NCBI RefSeq assembly: GCF_030272615.1
Contig: NC_081411.1
Location: 830,694,160 to 830,758,159 of the forward strand
Direction of reading: 5' to 3'
DNA: 64,000 nucleotides
Source of the DNA: Cryptomeria japonica
Lineage: Eukaryota; Streptophyta; Pinopsida; Cupressales; Cupressaceae
The position numbers and the translations under genes are program-made. The notes below the pieces were generated by a model. That model saw only the letters and a list, made by a program, of their open reading frames with translations. It made no database searches and was not told the DNA's origin. This document shows positions 1-11,719 of this stretch, piece by piece; position 1 is the first letter of the stretch, and each line of letters opens with the position of its first letter.

Positions 1-385
1 CTTTTCTTAGAAGTATTAAATATACGTATCAACCTTTTCAGTAGCTTTTATTCACATATTGCACAGCCTCTCCTCTTTTCCATCGAACTCCCATAAAGCA
101 TATATAAGAATATGGAACCCACGTAAGGAGTTGTAATTGCCACAATAAATATCTTATGGTTCAAACTCTCACAACTAACTTGTCATTTAATTAAGATTAT
201 TAACTAGTGGTTGTTTGAAAACGGTTATAACTATCTAATAACTCCCATACCAATATATGCATCGATATTATAAGCATGTTTCAATCACAAACCATGTGAT
301 GCTAAAAACAATACTTACAAACATGTTTAATACAAATTCATCTGTTGTTGATATCAACATAAAACGTATAGAACTAGGACCATTT
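1..385 (-). repeat. Left piece of 3' LTR of element A
   Basis: This matches about 21908-22334 of the 5' LTR (shared stretches include the aacatgtttaatacaaa block) and stops exactly at the CATTT duplicated by the B insertion. The outer part of the LTR, about 0.8 kb, would lie left of position 1. Confidence 0.8.
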
Positions 386-689
386 TGTAATGTCCCCTTT
401 CTAGCTAGTTAGCTCATGAGTTGTCGTTAGCCTATTTCCTCAAGGTCCCATAGGCTAAACAGGACACAAAAGGGATCTTGGAGGAATTCCGCCTAGGCAT
501 TTTCAGTTGCAGGTCATTCTAAGGTGATTAGATATAGTTTTGGCCTACTTACTATTTATAGTAAGTCACTTTGGGGTGATCCAGAACATTAGTGGGCGCC
601 AGAGATTTCATGGTTAATATTTGGGAGGTTGGCAAACATTTATAGTCATTTAATATTTATTATTTAAAGCAAGTTATAAAGTTAAATTT

Positions 690-1137
690 TGTAAGAATTT
701 GTTGAAAATAGCCAAGATCTAGAGTACATTGAATAGCACAAAAGAGAGACCAAATATTTGATAAAAGTAAACTGTATTCTAATCAAGATGCAAAATATTG
801 ATCAACTGGATCATCAAAATTGCATACAATGTAGATGAGCCTGCTTATAAAGGCAAGGCCATATGGATATGTGAGCACACAATCATGACATGTGGCTCAA
901 TGAGAAACAAGGGTAGGTGGGTAGGTAGGAGAAATAATAAAATATTCCACAAAAGGTGGATCACCCACCGAAGGTGGAATGTAACAACAAGATAAGACCA
1001 CAAAAGGTGGAATTTCTCCTACATACATCATCCCTATGTGCACAATTCCCTAAGTGTCTCATATCCAAACTACTATGAAATGCATTACCCTAAGTCAACT
1101 TAAGTAAGGTGTAATTATGAGATAATTTACACCAACA
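690..1137 (-). repeat. 3' LTR of element C
   Basis: Starts TGTAAGAATT and ends CCAACA on the plus strand, and repeats at 5006-5456. On the minus strand it is preceded by the polypurine tract. Confidence 0.9.
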
Positions 1138-1147
1138 CCCCTCCTTA
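1138..1147 (-). promoter_or_regulatory. Polypurine tract of element C
   Basis: On the minus strand this reads aaggagggg directly before the LTR start TGTTGG, the expected plus-strand priming site. Confidence 0.7.
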
Positions 1148-1990
1148 AGTGCAACTTAGGGGAATGCACTTAAGCCAACAATGCAAGATGGGTCCCGGCT
1201 ACTAGGCCATGTTACATACCCATGTACAAATGCAATCTCTCACAAACAAAGAAAGAGAGAAAAACCCAATGGGAAAAAACTCCCCCCCCAAAAGAGAGAT
1301 GAGAGCTATACAAAAGAACTCTCAAAGAAGTATGAGAAGGACAAAACCCCATGTGAGGAAAAAGTCCCCCCCATAAGAGAGAAGAGGAAAGACCATGAAG
1401 CCCCCCCTCAATGTAGAATCTGCACCAATGGAAGAAGCTCGAAACTGAATGAAGAAACTGCTCCATGATCGTCGAACAACGTTCCTCCCTTTAGGAAGAA
1501 ACAAAACCAAAGGTGTCCATGAAGTCTCCCCAAACATGAAGGCAAGATGTAGGAAAAAAACTCATGATGAATGGAATCTTTGAAACCTTCTCTCAAGTCT
1601 CCCCATGTCGATATTGAAAGATACCCCCTCCAAATCAGCTGTACTAATCCACACTGCTGAAAAAGGCACTCCAAGATCTAGTGGAGATGAATGTAGAACA
1701 AAATCCAAAGACTCACATGTCTCCTCTAATGATAAAGGGACCTCCTCCAAATGTTGTAAATAAGTATCCACAATCATATCAACCTCAAAAGAATGATCAT
1801 GTAGAGAATGAACAAGAGGGTCAAAGTGTTCCCTCGCAACAATCGAAGAAGGATCATCTTCATCAAAGAGAAGATGAGTGTCATCAATGATGTCTCCCAA
1901 ATCTGCAATGTAGGACTCCACAAACACACCTACAATGTCTGTCAAGTAGTCATCCCAATGAATTGAAGCTGGAAGACAAGATATACCCTA

Positions 1991-3580
1991 CTACACTGAA
2001 TCACAAGAAGGCAAAACAGTCGCACTATCCGCATCATCAAGTGCAATAGGTGATGTGATATCAATAGGAGGAGATGAAATGCAAGGCTCAAGAATGGGTT
2101 CACATGTGAGAACACCCAAGTTCAAGTACCCAAAGTTCTCCTCGATATCTGAATCATCAACATATGAAGAATCAACCTCATCAATAGGACCAAAATGTGA
2201 AAAGGAGTACAACCGAGATGCATGATCCACCACCCCAGTTGCAATGATAGCTCTACTCTCTAAGTCTCTAATGAAAACCAAATCAGGTGTGAACTCCACA
2301 GTTTTCCTTGTTGCCCCATTTGTGATTTGATAGATGGAAAGAAGATTGTTTGTCAAATGGGGTACACACAACACATCATTGAAGGAGTTATCCCCAATGG
2401 CAATAGATCATTTCCCAATCACATCCATGTATGTATGATTGCCCATGAAAATATGTGGCATGGTGCAAGGCTTAAATGAAGAGAACGTAGACTGCGAAAA
2501 TGCCATATGATGAGAAGCCCCTGAATCTAGAAGCCATCTCCTTGAATCATGACTTGTAGTAGCACAAAGAGCTTGTCCTTTTCCTTTTGACTCAAAAGAG
2601 TGATCCTTCCCTTTATCCTTTTCTTTGGAAGAAGAAGCCAAAGTAGACATTCTAGAAGGTAAACTGATTTTATTCTTCTCAAAAAAATGTTTCAACTCAT
2701 CAATATCCTTCTTGTAACAATGTTGTTCATCATGTCCCGACTTCTTGCAATATGCACAAAAAAGATTGTCCTTATATGATTTCCTCTTAGGTGAGGATGT
2801 AGAATCACCTTGTTGTGGAGAGGATGATTGTGCTCCATCTTGTTGTGGCTTTGGCTTAGGCTGCTTTTGGTTCTTTTCTTTTCCTTGATTTCTTTGATTC
2901 CCTTTATTAGCCACCAAAGCTTGTGACTTTGAAGATTTGAGAATCCCCATCTTGCTCAACTTAGATTGCTCAAGTATCAACATCTCCGTGAATGCATCAA
3001 ATGATGGTGAAGTGTATGAGGCACCTTGAGCCAACCTATGGGTGTGAAAGCTAGAAACAAAGGCTGCATACTCTAATGGAAGCTTGTCCAATAAGTTGTA
3101 AACCAATTGAGCATCCTTTTTGTCAATGCCACAATCCTTAAGCTTTGCTCTTAGCTCATTTGCTTTCGTGAAATAATCTTGGATTGTATCGAAATCCTCG
3201 GGATCCAATGTTGTGAGTTCACTATCAAGCTTGTAGCCTCTAATCTCATCAACTTGACCATACAATTTGGCATAAATATCCCAAGCCTCTTTAACTGTGG
3301 TACATTTTTCAATGTGAAAAATGAGGTCATCTAATACATACTTTCTCAAGGTTCCAAGTGCCATAGAATTTTTTATGAGCCATTCAACTTGAGCATTAGG
3401 ATCAGCCTTAGGATCAAGTGGTGTTGTTATTGTTCCATTTACATAATGAATGAGTCCTTTTTCCATTAACTTACTCCATGCTTTAATTTTCCATGATGTA
3501 TAATTATGTGGAGTTAAAAGTGAAAATTTAGGAGAACCGATAGCACCAAAATGAAAAATATAAGATAGAAAGAGGCACAA
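1991..3580 (-). pseudogene. gag-protease / GAG-pre-integrase frame of element C, one in-frame stop
   Basis: The frame runs from 3580 down, with a single in-frame TGA at 2408-2410; reading resumes in the same frame to 1991. The N-terminal half resembles copia gag polyproteins (UBN2 type). A lysine-rich linker follows, then a CCHC zinc knuckle (CAYCKKSGHDEQHC) and a retroviral-type aspartic protease motif (LLDSGASHH). After the stop comes a GAG-pre-integrase-like part (VPHLTNNLLSI), and then the copia similarity fades. The knuckle binds element RNA in the virus-like particle and the protease would process the polyprotein. Nothing downstream encodes the replication enzymes. The gag start is not certain; the frame may begin a few codons inside 3580. 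Confidence 0.8.
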
Positions 3581-4992
3581 TCACACAAGACACCCTCCAA
3601 ATTCACTCAATCAAAGAACCCCCCCAAAAAAAAATGATTTGGCACTTTATACTTAGTGCGATTACAATGGGCCACTTGCAAAACAAGGCAAGGTGGACTT
3701 CTGATTTCAACTTTACAACTGCCTTAAATAGCTATAAGAGAATCCAAAAAATACTACTAGAGATCTAAGTTGAGATCCAAGCAAAATACAGGTACCAAAT
3801 AGGCCAAAAATGACCAAATACTGAAAGTACAATTTCTACTCACAATGGTAAAAGTTTGCCTCCAATATTAGAAAGCTCAATGAGAGGGGGGTTAAGGTTC
3901 AATTAGATATGGTGACATCAACAAAAAAATATTTTCTGATCTGAACATATATTCGATGCTAAAAAAATCCTTTCTTCAAAAAGTTTGTTGGAAAAGTTTT
4001 ATTAAAAAGAACTTTAAAAAAAAAAGATATAAGTGGAGGGGCCCACGTAGGGCCTCCTCACCACACCCTTTACAAAGGGATATCAGCAAATCTTTTTTAC
4101 GTAGGAAAATGCACCTTTGAAGAATTAGGTTACCAAATATTCAGCCCCAAATATGATGTCGATCACTAACAAAGATCACCACGAATCAACTCCTCCCCCC
4201 AATAAGCAAATATGATGCCAAGCAAATAAAACCCGATGATCCAATACATCGACAGTATATAATGCGTGTTGCCTGGGATTCAAACCAGCGATCCACAATG
4301 CAAGCCTACAACAGAGGTAATGGAGCCTGATACACCGAACAGAAGCGTTGATGTTGAGGAATTCTTGCAGCTAGTGCAATGAGAGAAAAGCACCACTGTC
4401 TTGGCTCAAGTAACAAATAGATGATGCCCTATGACTACAATAAAAATTGAAGCCTGATCAAAATAAGTTGATCCCAGATAACTATTGATCTTAGCAATCA
4501 ATAAGCACTTATGGAGGAGTCGATCCAATAATTGATGCACATGAAACCATTGATAGAAGGATCCAAGTCGACTACACTGAGAAACCAGTAGTGGTGGACC
4601 GAAAAAATAATGGATCTATACTCACATAAGAGAAAAAGCCAACAAAGGACTTGAAGAAAAACAAACCGGTGCAAATATTGATTTATGCATTTATGCCCAT
4701 ACATAATTGTTTAGATCTAACAATAATGCAGAAATTAAGCAATGACAGAAAAAAAAATCTGCAAGATGTTGGGGAGGCCGTGTAATGGCCTCCAATTTAA
4801 AAAAAATTGCTACAAAAAACAATTTTACCCAAACATAGGCAAATTTGTAGTCAAAATTCATGGAAACGGCCTCTTGGACACAACGGTGAGGTCAAAATCA
4901 ATATAGGATGCCCCCAAAATGTGCAGCTCCCCAAATCCGATAATAGAATGCTCCAAAAGCTATCCAAAAAGACTAATCAATGAAGCCCTAAT

Positions 4993-5005
4993 GGCTCTGA
5001 TACCA
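4993..5005 (-). promoter_or_regulatory. Primer-binding site of element C
   Basis: On the minus strand this reads TGGTATCAGAGCC, complementary to the 3' end of plant initiator tRNA-Met, directly abutting the 5' LTR. Confidence 0.85.
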
Positions 5006-5456
5006 TATAAGAATTTGTTGAAAATAGCCAAGATCTAAAGTACATTGAATAGCACAAAAGAGAGACCAAATATTGGATAAGAATAAACTATATTCCAATC
5101 AAGATGCAAAATACTAATCAATTGGATCATCAAAATTACATATAATATAGATGAGTCTGCTTATAAAGGCAAGGCCATATGGATATGTGAGCACACAATC
5201 ATGACATGTGGCTCAATGAGAAACAAGGGTAGGTAGGCTAGGTAGGAGAAATAATAAAATATTCCACAAGAGGTGGATCACCCACCGAAGGTGGAATGTA
5301 ACAACAAGATAAGACCACAAAAGGTGGAATTTCTCCTACATACATCATCCCTATGTGCACACTTCCCTAAGTGTCTCATATCCAAACTACTATGAAATGC
5401 ATCACCCTAAGTCAACTTAAGTAAGGTGTAATTATGAGACATAACTTACACCAACA
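5006..5456 (-). repeat. 5' LTR of element C
   Basis: Direct repeat of 690-1137. On the plus strand its outer end is CCAACA, followed by the target duplication AATTT. Confidence 0.9.
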
Positions 5457-6098
5457 AATTTATCTATTTTTCTTTTAATAAATGACTACAATGGGACAAG
5501 AAAGTATTAAGTCATAAATATTAAATGTCCCCTTTTATTTTTAAAAGTACATTGCGCACATAAAGAGGGATAAAATATAATAGTGTCTTATTGTCCCACA
5601 TTGACAAGACAAGTGAGTGGGCTCTTATGAAGAAGTTATAAATTGGATTGAAGAGCTCACTTTCAGCATGCTTGGACGAAGTTAATATTATGATGTTGGA
5701 TTTCTTGGAAATATGATTATTGGGCCTGGAGGACGAAATCCCTCTTGCCAGGGATCTCTAGGTTGTTGAAAGACACGGTCTGGAGATTTGGTTCGAGCTT
5801 CAAGGTGAATCAAATTGTTTGTAATATTTGCTACCTCTATTTGAATGAGTTTGCTAGTCTTCTAAGGATCGATTTAGAGAGCCACAAGTTGGGATTCCAG
5901 TAAGCTTGTTGTCTGCACATATATTCTAGTTGGCCAAACCAACTTAAGGTTGCATTAGCATTTGTTGGGTTGTTTTTGATAGAGGAGGGGTGGCATACTA
6001 TTTTGGGAGTTACCTGGGAAGTGTCATGCAAGCTTGGATAGTGTTGTTCCTTCCAGAAGACACCTACAACAAGTTGTCTAAGTCTGCAACCACCTAGA

Positions 6099-7440
6099 TG
6101 TAAAAACCCCCACTGGTTCTAACTGCAAATAATGGTGTTGTTTTGTTTTGGATTTCAAAGTTTTGTAATTTTTTTGTATTTTTGCAAGGGTTTAATAACA
6201 AAAGGCAAGTGCACATAAACTGATAAAACTCACAAACATGAAAAATTCAGAGATTTCTATATGCATTGATGGCTGCAAACGTATATTTTATTATCCTTTA
6301 CAGATGTGAAGCCTTTACATGGATTTGCATACCCGAATATGATGATTATCAACTGCTGGTGCAAAGTGCTGCAAAAAAGCAACTCCAAAGTCTCATCTAA
6401 CTCTTTGTATCTGCAACTAATGGTATTGTTGAAGATGCCAAACCGTTCTCCCAAGCCTAGCAAACCCCTTCCAGCTTCCCTATGATTTTTAGTAGCCTTA
6501 AAACCCCAAATCAAACCTTCTAGGGATTGGTGCCACTTACAGCAGGCTGGAGCTAATGAATTCGCTGTTATATATATGAACTCTTGGTCGGCAATGGATA
6601 CTAATTCCCTGCTCATTCACTTCTTCACTAAGCTGATTCAAACCTGGTTGGAAATTCTAAAAATATGTCCTTCAATATGCTCAATTGAACTGGAAGAAGC
6701 TTCCCCTTTAGCCAAACTCATTGGGTATTCCACCAATTCATGAGGTTGTAACACTGAAGATTTGTTCGTTCTCCAATGCCCGATCTTGCTGAAACTCAAA
6801 AACCCTTGTCTCTATGGTCTCCAAAATGAGTTTAACAAAATGCCAATAGAATGCCAAGTTTGAACTTCAATGCCAAATAAATACTCCTTCAAGAAAGTTC
6901 GATTTTCTTCATAAAGCACATTAAATTCTCTTGAAAATATTATATCTTTCACTTAATTTAATAATCCTCCCCAACTTAAGAAAAAGCTCTTATGAATTAA
7001 TTATATAATTTGGCTCCCTCTTTATGACGATTAGACCCTCAACTTAAGTGAAGTTATAAAGTTAATTTATAACTTCATAATAAGCCATTGAATGATTTAT
7101 TATTAATTTTGGCCACAAAAATATTAATAACTCCCTAAATACTCAACATGTTTACATGCCATCGGAAACAGGAGTTTCTCTGATTATTTGCCCATGTGAC
7201 CAAATACACTTTCTAAAAATAGAAAGGGTCCTTCTCTATTCCTTCTGACTTACTATAAATAGTAAGTATAGTAAATGAAGTCCAAATGATGCCGAACAAA
7301 GGCCAAATCTACAAATCTCTGGACGTTGGAGATGATACAACCCTCAGAAGACCCTCTAACTGTCCTCATTAGCCTACGTGGGCCATTTAATAGGCTAATC
7401 CTCTGCTACCACTGACTGTCATGGAGAAGGGGACATTACA
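6099..7440 (-). mobile_element. Solo LTR D (TGTAATGTCCCC family, inverted)
   Basis: On the minus strand it starts TGTAATGTCCCC at 7440 and ends GGGGGTTTTTACA at 6099. CTAGA is duplicated at 6094-6098 and 7441-7445. At 1342 bp with no internal region it is a solo LTR. It has the family's 20-nt palindrome at 7248-7267 and a hairpin with 9-bp arms at 7368-7376 / 7391-7399. The frame at 6257-6616 shows no recognisable domain and I leave it out. Confidence 0.8.
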
Positions 7441-7960
7441 CTAGAACGGTGTCGTACAGGTCTGCATAGTGTTGTACATGTTTGAGATCAGTAGTAAGTG
7501 TGTCATACAAGTCTGCTTACACCTGGAAGGAGCCGTACATGGGTGCAAGTGTGTTGTACGAAGCTGGAATGTGAAGATGTCGGGTTTGTAATGTTGTTAA
7601 TGTACTCAGATTTTATTATCGGACCTGGAGCAGCGATATGGTATGCAAAATATTGTAATGTTTCCATTGTTTGTGGGAAACTAAGTTGTAGTTTGTTGTT
7701 AATGTTTTCCAGAACTGCGGAGTTAGAATAAATGATGCATTTGGCTCAATCTTATTGAAGTTAATATAGCAATCTGCAATATCAGTATTTGTGTTATTTT
7801 CGTGTATGTCATTTCTTTCTAAACCCCATTTGATCAATTACAAACTAAGAACAAATAAGAAAACCAATAAACAGCTTGCAAGCAAACTGTTTGACAAAAT
7901 TACAGTGAGTAGACAAGCACGAAATTTGGCCTAGAACAGGGGGGGAGATCTTACACATTT

Positions 7961-8194
7961 CCAGTTTTAATTCAAAAAGAATATAAAAGAATGGTAACCA
8001 AATATGTAGTGACTTCAGCACATTCATTATTCTGTGTTCTGTGATACTTATAAATTCATTGTAAATTTTGTGCATTCAGCATTCAGTGTTCTTGTAATAC
8101 TTATGTATGTGTTGTTGTCAAACTACAGATAACAAATAAATTAACAACTCCAGACTAAACGAACTAGAGGACATCAATGACAAATATACCAACA
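7961..8194 (-). repeat. Right piece of 3' LTR of element A
   Basis: Matches about 22335-22570 almost base for base. Its end, CCAACA at 8194, is the LTR start on the minus strand. Confidence 0.85.
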
Positions 8195-8209
8195 ATCTCC
8201 CCCTTTGGC
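8195..8209 (-). promoter_or_regulatory. Polypurine tract of element A
   Basis: On the minus strand this reads gccaaagggggagat immediately before the LTR start TGTTGG. Confidence 0.75.
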
Positions 8210-8528
8210 ATTGATGTCAACCTTCCAACTCCAAACACCTGTGCAAACAACAAACCAAAACCACTGTAAGTCAGAAACAATAATCTGAACATCCCAATCT
8301 GATGAATATTTGAAAAACATATCTAAACATTCCAATCCGATGAGTATGTCAAACCTGAACAGTCAAAAACTGAATAATGAAACCATTAAAATTTGAAGCC
8401 TTCAAAAGCTAAACATTCCAACTAAAATGTCATCAAAGCATCTACAACCAAAAAAAATCTATCAAGGTACAACTCATTCCAAGCAACACTAATCAAACAG
8501 ATCAACCACTTTTTCTCCCCCTTTGACA

Positions 8529-9808
8529 TCAATGACAAAGGGTTAGGGGCAAGAAATAGAACAATAGAACACTCCCCCATGCTTTCCTTTCAAAAGATTT
8601 AGAGAGAAGATAAAATCTCAGGCTTCCATTTGTGCCGAAACCAACTATAATTAATTTCTCATTACCTTTTACCTCTCTTAAATCATAGATATTGTTCTTT
8701 GTTCTTTTCCCTTCAACAACCAACCTGCTTGAATAAACTTCTTTGATTTCACACCCATAAGCATTAAAGGTCACAAAATATCGATTATCACATAATTGGT
8801 TGACACTTAGCAAATTATACTTCAAGTTTTCCACATACCAAACATTACAAGCTTTGAAAGTATCATTAATACTTACAAAACCTTTACCTTAAATCTGTAT
8901 GGATGATTTATCATCAAACTTTACTACACCACCATTCCAATCAGTAAAGGTAATAAACTTATTTTTTTATAACCTAACATGTGATTTGAGCAACCACTGT
9001 CTATGATCCAAAGGTTCTGTCTCTTCGCATGAGGAGCAAACTGAGCAATCATGGATTGTTCTAACATCTTGTGTCCTTTCTTCTTCCATACTTTCTTTGT
9101 TCTTGTCTTGAAGAACCTGTTCTCATCCTTTTTCTTATCTGTAAAACCCATGTAACAATTCCTTGCAATATGACCAAAATTCTGACAATTTAATTTTAAA
9201 CAAATTATATCAAAATCTTTCAAGGAACCAAAAGAATTTTGACTGACATAATTGATTTTCCTTCTTGGGACAACCCTACAATTAATTGCCTCGTGACCAA
9301 AGTAATTACACATATTGCAATAACCATAGAAGGAATAAAATCTATTTGTTGTCCTTTCTCTTATCGGAAGATGCCACTATGGATACCCTTTCTGTCTTTG
9401 AACATTAACAAACCCATCATTAGTATTAAAAGGATTATAAGAATTTTGACCTTTATCAAGATCCAAACCAGACTTGTTCTCATCTAACATGTTAGAACTT
9501 TTGACAAACTTTGCTTTTCTATCTATCTCACTTTTATATTGTTCTAAATCATGTTGTAAAGCCACTAATTTGTCTTCTAAAACCATACATTCTTCAGATT
9601 TAGAAAGAAATTTTGAATGTATTACCTCTTCCCTTTTCTTACCTTCTTCAATCTCACTTTTTAACTTGATAATTGTTTGATTTCCTTCTTCAAGTTTTTT
9701 CTTTAGGACGTCAACATCTTTCAATGTTGAAACCTTGTGTCGAGTTCTCTTTCTTCAATCTATTGATTTCTTCAAGGGCACATAGCAATTCTCCTTCAAG
9801 ATCTATTT
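8529..9808 (-). pseudogene. Gag C-terminal / zinc knuckle / protease remnant of element A
   Basis: Read on the minus strand. A coiled-coil-like Lys/Glu-rich part (9377-9724) is followed by two short zinc-knuckle-like motifs, CNYFGHEAINC and CQNFGHIARNC (within 8924-9313). The aspartic protease core IIDSGCSNHM comes next, then a GAG-pre-integrase segment (YNLLSVNQLCD, 8529-8834). The first Cys-containing knuckle departs from the usual CX2CX4HX4C spacing. Frameshifts and a stop near 8890 break the frame. After 8529 the similarity ends and no integrase follows, so the element lost most of pol here. Confidence 0.75.
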
Positions 9809-9939
9809 TGTTGAATTTTGATCAGATTTGAAGGAGCGGGGAATTTTAAATTTTATTTAACTTTGATCTCAGTTTGATGTTAATTCAACCTATGTAAGGT
9901 ATGAATTCAATTTGTCACAATATATAAACAATCTTCAGG

Positions 9940-9961
9940 ATATATATATATATATATATAT
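9940..9961. repeat. (TA)n microsatellite
   Basis: Uninterrupted alternating TA run inside the insert at 9809-10973. Confidence 0.9.
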
Positions 9962-10919
9962 AGCCACGATCTTTAGTAATTGCAGTATATTATCGACCTC
10001 CTACAGGTTGATAATTATGAACTGTTGTGTTCACCAAGTGTTGTAGGTTATCAACTTACTCCAAGTTGACAATAATCACAAACTATTATTTATTCCTATA
10101 TGCCAAGCACTGAGTTATCATGAACTGTGTATTGGTATTACTTGTTCTATCACAGACTGTTTTATGTGTTGATATTACTTGTTCTATCACTGTTCTGTTT
10201 CTTATCCTTCAAATAAAGATCACTCTAATGGTGGATAGTTTCTATAGACCAATTAATGCAATAGATCGATCTTCTTTTCATCTATTGATCTTTTGATGAT
10301 TACAAACCTTTATATGTTGTTGAATTTCATCGAATTCAAAATTGTATTTGACTGCAATTTAGACTGTTGTGCATGACTTCCTACTATTTACGTTCATCCC
10401 GTACTTAATCGATCAGTATCTCATACTGATAAAACATATATGGTATTCAATAGATCTGTTGTCTGCAATCTCAATTGTTGTGTGTATACTAATCTGCTAT
10501 GAGTGCTATATGTTCGGTTTGCTATAGACACTGACTGCTTAGTATTAACTCCTTTGTTGTATCAAGTTGTAGTATATATTTTTTCTATCTTATCGATCTA
10601 AATGAATGCATACAAATATAAGACCCACAAAGGAGTCACGACTCTTCACCAAGAGTCCGATGCATATAAACCAAATCAATAACTAAACTGATGATAGTTA
10701 TCAGGATATTTCACTAACCCGATATACAATGGTAATACATAACTAAACCAATTTATTCAATAGTTTGATAGATAGAATCAATTTAGATAAAAACAATAAT
10801 CAACTATGACACAAATAGATAATCAAACTTATCATAATACTTGTCAAAATAAATTGACATAAATGATGAAGTATGGTTATGTAAGGAAGTCTGAATAGTT
10901 TTAATAAGGTAAATTGATT

Positions 10920-10961
10920 GATCAAATGTGTAAGGTCGATAGGCCACTTACACATTTGATC
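10920..10961. repeat. Perfect inverted repeat, 15-bp arms, 12-nt loop
   Basis: GATCAAATGTGTAAG at 10920-10934 is the exact reverse complement of 10947-10961. It sits 12 bp inside the proposed right end of the 9809-10973 insert. Confidence 0.9.
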
Positions 10962-10978
10962 TTACAAAGTCGATATTT

Positions 10979-11719
10979 AGGATTCCGACTGAAGCTACAA
11001 CTTCAACATATTTCACCTTCTTCAACATCATCTTCATCACTCTAATCTGGTGAACCAATTTCCATAAACAATACTTCACCATCAGATTCATTACTGTCCT
11101 CTGAGTCTGAACTTTCTTCATTAACACACAAACTCTTCCTCTTCTTCGAAAATTTTCGTTGTTTGTAGAAAGGTTTGCCTTTATTTTTCTTGAAATATTC
11201 CTCGTTGTCTTGATCATCTTTAGCATAGGGACACTTGCAGCAAAGTGTCCAGCTTTCCCACAGTTGAAACACTTGGGTAGTTTCCCTTTGTTCTTTCTAA
11301 AACCCCTTTTAAGTTTCTTTATAAGTTCGGCAAGCTCTTCACTATCATCACTATCTGACTCTGAACTTTCTTCTTTTGCCTTCCTTGTTGCTTTGAATTC
11401 AGTTTCTCTATTGGAAGTTCCTTCATCAACAGTTCTCATCTCATAAGCAGTTAGTATTCCATGTAAATCATCAATAGTAAGAGTTTTAAGATCTCTAGCT
11501 TCTTCTATAGCAAAATCTTATCATTATACCTTGAGTGTAATGACTTTAATACCTTATGTACAACTACTTTGTCCTCCACTGTTTCTCCAAGGCCTTTAAT
11601 AGCATTTACTATCTCGTCCACTCTTAACAAATATTCTATGATTTGTTCTTCAACTTTCATCTTTAAACTTTCAAATCGAACTTTGTAGGTTTGAAGCTTG
11701 GCCTATTTCACCTTGTCAT
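10979..11719 (-). pseudogene. Gag middle part with zinc knuckle of element A, frameshifted
   Basis: Minus-strand frames show a gag helix region (11440-11714, with stops), then an acidic Ser/Glu-rich linker, then a zinc knuckle CFNCGKAGHFAA at about 11250. The last Cys of the knuckle is reached only in a second frame (CPYAK, 11042-11272), so at least one frameshift lies inside the knuckle. The upstream gag continues at 14094 on the other side of a solo LTR, which was inserted at a GAT-GAC sequence. Confidence 0.7.

Larger units (their letters stand above)
690..5456 (-). mobile_element. Complete but non-autonomous copia-type element C
   Basis: Two direct LTRs (690-1137 and 5006-5456, about 450 bp, near-identical by eye) flank an internal region. 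The 5-bp target duplication AATTT lies at 685-689 and 5457-5461. On the minus strand a PBS abuts the 5' LTR and a G-rich polypurine tract abuts the 3' LTR. The interior holds about 1.4 kb of non-coding leader (3581-4992), a gag-protease frame, and then 1138-1990, a non-coding tail with C-rich and purine-rich runs. No integrase, RT or RNase H could fit, so it would need a helper element. The first LTR base pair next to the PBS is mutated (TA instead of TG on the plus strand). Confidence 0.9.
386..7955 (+). mobile_element. Solo LTR B (TGTAATGTCCCC family), itself interrupted by C and D
   Basis: It begins TGTAATGTCCCC at 386 and ends in GGGGGAGATCTTACA at 7955. The host LTR of element A resumes at once, and CATTT is duplicated at 381-385 and 7956-7960. 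Removing element C and solo LTR D with their target duplications leaves about 1.45 kb, a plausible single LTR. No PBS, PPT or coding frame of its own is visible, hence a solo LTR. Segments: 386-689, 5457-6098 and 7441-7955. It carries the 20-nt palindrome at 547-566 and a 9-bp-arm hairpin at 427-458. Confidence 0.75.
9809..10973. mobile_element. Unclassified 1.17-kb insertion in gag of element A
   Basis: The gag frame is broken between the acidic linker (near 10979) and the segment ending near 9808. TATTT occurs at both junctions (9804-9808 and 10974-10978), a possible 5-bp target duplication. The insert is AT-rich and non-coding. It includes a (TA)n tract at about 9940-9961 and a perfect 15-bp inverted repeat at 10920-10961 near its right end. 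The left end starts TG, but the right end has no canonical CA, so the class is open. Confidence 0.45.

Noticed and set aside
1562-1945. 127-codon minus-strand frame in element C
   Set aside because: Follows the end of recognisable gag/protease similarity and is acidic low-complexity; I treat it as the non-coding tail of C.
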